This document shows positions 61,007 through 64,000 of a DNA stretch of 64,000 nt, piece by piece. A model generated the notes under the pieces. It saw only the letters and a list, made by a program, of their open reading frames with translations, was not told where the DNA came from and made no database searches. The stretch's first letter is position 1. Each line of letters opens with the position of its first letter. This stretch comes from Pseudomonas hydrolytica (GTDB lineage: Bacteria > Pseudomonadota > Gammaproteobacteria > Pseudomonadales > Pseudomonadaceae), in NCBI RefSeq assembly GCF_021495345.1, contig NZ_CP099397.1:2790001-2854000 (forward strand), in the 5' to 3' direction. The position numbers were made by a program, and so were the translations under genes.

Positions 61007-62001
61007 ACGCCACGATCATGCAGGAGCGCCGAGCCATGGGTCATGGCAAACGCCCCGAATCCCCGCTGGTGAGCTGCATCATCCCGGCTTTCAACGAGGC
61101 CGGAAACATCGTCGCGCTGCTCCACACCCTGCACGAGTTGCTCGACGGCAGCGGCTACCGCCACGAACTGCTGGTGGTGGACGACGGCAGCCGCGACGAT
61201 ACCGCCCAGCGCGTCCTCACCGAATGCCGGAGCCTACCGGTGACCCTGGTGCAATTGTCACGCAACTTCGGCAAGGAAATCGCCCTCACCGCGGGTATCG
61301 ATCATGCCCAGGGAGACGTCGCGGTGCTGATCGACGGCGACTTCCAGCATCCGCCAGAGATGGTGCCGACGTTCCTGGAAAAGTGGCGCGCCGGCTATGA
61401 CATGGTCTACAGCGTGCGCCCGGATCGGATCGGCGAAAGCCTGGGCAAACGCCTGTTCACCCGGGCCTTCTACGTCCTGGTGAACCTTGGCTCGCCGCAG
61501 AAGATTCCGGCGAACACCCAGGACTTTCGCGTGCTGGATCGCTGCGTACTTGACGCCCTGCGGCAAATGCCCGAGCGCAACCGCTTCATGAAGGGGCTGT
61601 ACAACTGGGTCGGTTTCTCGCAACTGGCCGTGGAGTGCGCAACCGCTGAACGCCGCGCCGGCACCAGCAGCTTCAACTTCCGGCGCCTGCTCAACCTGGG
61701 GCTTACCGGGGTCACGGCCTTCTCCAACATGCCCCTGCGCATCTGGACGCTGATCGGCTGCTGCATCTCGCTCTGCTCCATCCTCTACGCACTTTGGGAG
61801 CTGCTACGCACCCTGCTGTTCGGCAACCCGCTATCGGGCTGGCCCACCCTTACGGTCGCCATCACCTTCCTCGGCGGCGTGCAGTTGCTCTCGGTCGGCA
61901 TCCTCGGCGAGTACATCGGGCGGATCTTCGATGAGGTGAAGCAACGTCCCACCTACCTGGTACGCCAGGTGGTACGGCCATATGGCGAGACAACGCCATG
62001 A
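61003..62001 (+). CDS. GT2 glycosyltransferase with two C-terminal membrane helices
   Basis: This 332-residue protein is of the GtrB/ArnC/DPM1-like kind that loads a sugar on undecaprenyl phosphate. The GT-A fold carries CIIPAFNEAGNI, VVDDGS and LIDGDFQHPP (DxD-type metal site). Two helices (about 250-275 and 285-310) anchor it. The first ATG is coupled to the previous gene; a second (residue 12) is possible. It would supply the donor for the GT39 enzyme, with GtrA as flippase. Confidence 0.87.
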   Translation: MNATIMQERRAMGHGKRPESPLVSCIIPAFNEAGNIVALLHTLHELLDGSGYRHELLVVDDGSRDDTAQRVLTECRSLPVTLVQLSRNFGKEIALTAGIDHAQGDVAVLIDGDFQHPPEMVPTFLEKWRAGYDMVYSVRPDRIGESLGKRLFTRAFYVLVNLGSPQKIPANTQDFRVLDRCVLDALRQMPERNRFMKGLYNWVGFSQLAVECATAERRAGTSSFNFRRLLNLGLTGVTAFSNMPLRIWTLIGCCISLCSILYALWELLRTLLFGNPLSGWPTLTVAITFLGGVQLLSVGILGEYIGRIFDEVKQRPTYLVRQVVRPYGETTP

Positions 62002-62384
62002 GCCGAGAACTGTTCTGGTTCGGCGTAGTCGGCGGGAGTGCGATGTTCGTGCACTTCTCGTTGGTGAGCTGGCTGCTGGTTCCGGCTGGCCTCTCGCCCC
62101 TGGTCGCCAACATCCTGGGCTTCCTACTGGCCTTCAAGCTCAGCTACTGGGGGCACCGGCTGAAAACCTTCAACGCCCATCACGTTCCCCACGTCAAAGC
62201 GCTGCCGCGATTCTTCCTGGTGGCGAGCCTGAGTTTCGCCCTGAACGAAACGCTGTACTTCCTGCTGCTGCGCTACAGCCAACTGGACTACAGGGAAGCG
62301 CTCCTGCTGGTACTATTCGTCGTCGCGGCCGTGACCTTCCTGCTCGGGCGCTTCTGGGCCTTTCAGGGCGTGCGCCAGCCATGA
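61998..62384 (+). CDS. GtrA-family membrane protein (likely lipid-linked sugar flippase)
   Basis: This 128-residue protein has four membrane helices and the GtrA family start (LFWFGVVGGSAMFVHF). GtrA proteins are thought to flip undecaprenyl-phosphate sugars to the periplasm. Together with the GT2 and GT39 genes it makes a three-part system (load, flip, transfer). A GtrA gene of similar context is part of the ColR regulon in P. putida. It overlaps both neighbours by four bases. Confidence 0.85.
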   Translation: MSRELFWFGVVGGSAMFVHFSLVSWLLVPAGLSPLVANILGFLLAFKLSYWGHRLKTFNAHHVPHVKALPRFFLVASLSFALNETLYFLLLRYSQLDYREALLLVLFVVAAVTFLLGRFWAFQGVRQP

Positions 62385-63271
62385 AGCGAATCACGCTCTG
62401 CGCCGACGACTTCGCTCTCTCCATGGCCGGCAGCCAGCGCATCCTGCAACTGATCGACCTGGGTTGCCTCTCGGCCACCAGCGTCATGGTTCAGTCACCC
62501 TATTGGCCGACCCTGGCAGCGGAGCTGGCAGCCAGATCCGGACAAGCGGACGTTGGACTGCATTTCAACCTGACCCACGCCTTCGATGACAACGCTCGCC
62601 CCCTGTCCCACTGGCTGCTATTCAGCCAGGCCCGGCGGTTGCCGAGGGGCTGGCTCCGCGACCGGCTACTGGAGCAGATCGACCTGTTCACCGATCACTT
62701 TCAGCGCCTGCCGGACTTCATCGATGGCCACCAGCACGTACATGCCTTTCCGGTCATTCGCGAGCTCCTGTTCGAAGTCATCGCCCGGCGCTGGAACCAG
62801 ACGGCCAAACCCTACCTGCGAGCGCCCGACCGTCTCGGCCATCCAGGAGACGCACGGCTCAAGGCCTGTGTATTGAAGGTCGCCTGCGCCGGCTTTTACG
62901 CACGAGCCCGCAGACACGCACTGACCAGCCCTCCCTGGTTTGCCGGGCTCTACACGTTGGCGCCCCATGCCGACTTCTCCCGACTCATGCAGCAATGGCT
63001 GGCCCGGGCACCGACACAGGCCCTGCTGATGTGCCATCCCGGTACCGCCGATCCTGGCGACGCCATAGGGCCGGCACGGGAACTGGAGTACCGCTACCTA
63101 GCGAGCCAGACATTCGTCGAGCACTGCCAGGAAAATCGGGTAGTGATCGGTCGATTCGACGAGATACAGGCGCATGTACTCGCTGCACCAGTAGCGACGG
63201 TTGGTACGAACCAGTATCTCGCCAACGAACGCCATCCCCTGGAAAAGACGCACGACAGAAATCCTCCGTAG
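62381..63271 (+). CDS. ChbG/YdjC-family carbohydrate deacetylase
   Basis: This 296-residue protein has the YdjC fold metal motif: ADDFALS (Asp10, Asp11) near the start, H in GLHFN and GHQHVHAFP around residues 118-125. The family removes acetyl groups from N-acetylated sugars. In this operon it may trim the sugar that the GT2-GtrA-GT39 set attaches, comparable to ArnD-like deformylation in the L-Ara4N route. It overlaps the GtrA gene (ATGA), and 48 bases follow before the next frame. Confidence 0.83.
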   Translation: MKRITLCADDFALSMAGSQRILQLIDLGCLSATSVMVQSPYWPTLAAELAARSGQADVGLHFNLTHAFDDNARPLSHWLLFSQARRLPRGWLRDRLLEQIDLFTDHFQRLPDFIDGHQHVHAFPVIRELLFEVIARRWNQTAKPYLRAPDRLGHPGDARLKACVLKVACAGFYARARRHALTSPPWFAGLYTLAPHADFSRLMQQWLARAPTQALLMCHPGTADPGDAIGPARELEYRYLASQTFVEHCQENRVVIGRFDEIQAHVLAAPVATVGTNQYLANERHPLEKTHDRNPP

Positions 63272-63379
63272 CGCGACGCGACGACGACCTGCCAGCAAGT
63301 ACTGCTTTACAGAGGGACCGTGTCACTGGGTATTATTGAGATAGATTCTTATCCGCATCTATCAATCGAGCATCATCCG

Positions 63380-63916
63380 GTGACCATTCCCCTGCAACGC
63401 GCCATCGCCCCCGATGGCATCGGCGCTCTCTATCGTCGGCACCACGGCTGGCTGCACCAGTGGCTGCAGCGGCGCTTCGGCCATGCCTTCGACCATGCGG
63501 AGGCGGCCGACCTGGCCCAGGACACATTCATGCGCCTGCTGCTCAGGCCACGCGGCTTCACCAGCGATGGCGATGCGCGGGCTTTCCTGTGCAGTGTCGC
63601 ACGCGGGCTGTCCATCGACCGCTGGCGCCGCCTGCAGATAGAACAGGCCTGGCTGGAAACGCTGAGCGCGCAACCCGAGTCGTTCGCGCCGTCCGCTGAG
63701 CAACAAGTGATGCTGGTCGAGGCGCTGCATGAGATCGACGCAATGCTGCGCCGCCTGCCGGAAAAAGCACGAACGGTCTTCCTGCTGGCACAGGTTCATG
63801 GCTACGGCTACCGCGAGATCGGCGAGCAACTGGGGATTTCCGAACGCATGGTGAAGAAGTACATGGCCCGCGCCATGCTGCAGTGCGCCCTGCTGGAAGC
63901 CGGGCTGGAGGGCTGA
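63380..63916 (+). CDS. ECF sigma factor, FecI-like
   Basis: The GTG at 63380 gives 178 residues, and a GTG at 63320 would give 198. Region 2 spans about 18-85 of the short form (LYRRHHGWLHQWLQRRFG, then DLAQDTFMRLL), and region 4 lies near the end (YREIGEQLGISERMVKKYMARAM). The 20 extra codons are not typical for the family, so the short form is favoured, though neither start has a strong ribosome site. A weak Fur-like stretch (GATAGATTCTTATC) lies at 63340-63354. It begins another FecI-FecR unit. Confidence 0.82.
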   Translation: MTIPLQRAIAPDGIGALYRRHHGWLHQWLQRRFGHAFDHAEAADLAQDTFMRLLLRPRGFTSDGDARAFLCSVARGLSIDRWRRLQIEQAWLETLSAQPESFAPSAEQQVMLVEALHEIDAMLRRLPEKARTVFLLAQVHGYGYREIGEQLGISERMVKKYMARAMLQCALLEAGLEG

Positions 63917-63919
63917 GCA

Positions 63920-64000
63920 GTGGCCGAAGCGCATTTCCAGCACCTGCAGCAGGCCGCCGACTGGTATGCGCGGCTCTATAACGAGACCGCCGACGAGGCA
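63920..64000 (+). CDS. FecR-family protein, N-terminal end only
   Basis: A GTG four bases after the sigma stop opens a frame that runs off the window. Its 27 residues are the start of a DUF4880 FecR domain (QAADWYARLYNETADEA). Position after a FecI-like gene supports this. A receptor gene is expected further on. Confidence 0.75.
   Translation, partial: MAEAHFQHLQQAADWYARLYNETADEA

Noticed and set aside
63340..63354. Fur box before the second ECF sigma gene
   Set aside because: Only about 9 of 19 positions fit the consensus, so it is mentioned under the gene and not listed as a site.

Overview
The window reads as high-GC Pseudomonas-type DNA. The evidence is the ColR/ColS two-component pair with its lipid A modification neighbours, FecI/FecR/TonB-receptor units, and an integrating conjugative element (ICE) of the PFL_47xx (TIGR037xx) family. 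No tRNA, rRNA, CRISPR array or intact insertion sequence was recognised.

Region 1 (1-14170) is the type IV secretion / mating-pore module of the ICE: PFL_4703 (end only), 4704, 4705, lipoprotein, VirB4-like ATPase, RadC-like, PFL_4709, 4710, 4711, a small membrane protein, TraG-N and DUF3742. An AT-richer two-gene island on the opposite strand (6101-7856) interrupts it. It holds a small orphan protein and an ImmA/IrrE-like protein whose zinc motif is lost, and it is a good candidate for an undescribed toxin-antitoxin or defence pair.

Region 2 (14414-40352) is cargo for metal or haem capture. On the left, on the minus strand, lies a TonB receptor, Slam-dependent secreted protein and Slam set, similar in layout to the hemophilin systems. 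To its right is a complete-looking pdt-type cluster (thiocarboxylate metallophore, as for pyridine-2,6-dithiocarboxylic acid, PDTC): AraC regulator, methyltransferase, MFS permease, MoeZ/ThiF-rhodanese, JAMM protease, MoaD-like sulfur carrier with terminal GG, CoA-transferase-like protein, AMP ligase and TonB receptor. It continues with a ThDP-enzyme-like protein, an acyl-ACP-reductase/aminotransferase fusion, an acyl-CoA dehydrogenase, an MFS exporter and a GH88-like protein. Three copies of a PchR/PdtC-like operator (TATG repeats 21 bp apart) are each paired with a Fur box and face the receptor-Slam operon, pdtD-E and pdtF onward. This suggests that the regulator also controls the Slam-secreted protein, a link I do not know to be described.

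Region 3 (40353-43899) returns to the ICE: a CxxC small protein under a switch-like leader, a small minus-strand protein and the MobH relaxase TraI. The ICE ends about 20 bp after traI, inside a decayed fecR gene, with no integrase or tRNA at the junction.

Region 4 (43916-64000) is chromosomal. It has an ECF sigma/FecR/TonB receptor unit and a small secreted protein, then an envelope-modification block built round ColR/ColS. That block has two LTA-synthase-like phosphotransferases, DgkA, a lipopolysaccharide-kinase-like protein, a methyltransferase, a phosphatase, EptA, a GT39/GT2/GtrA glycosylation set and a YdjC-type deacetylase. ColR-box matches precede two of its transcription units. The window ends in a second FecI/FecR pair.
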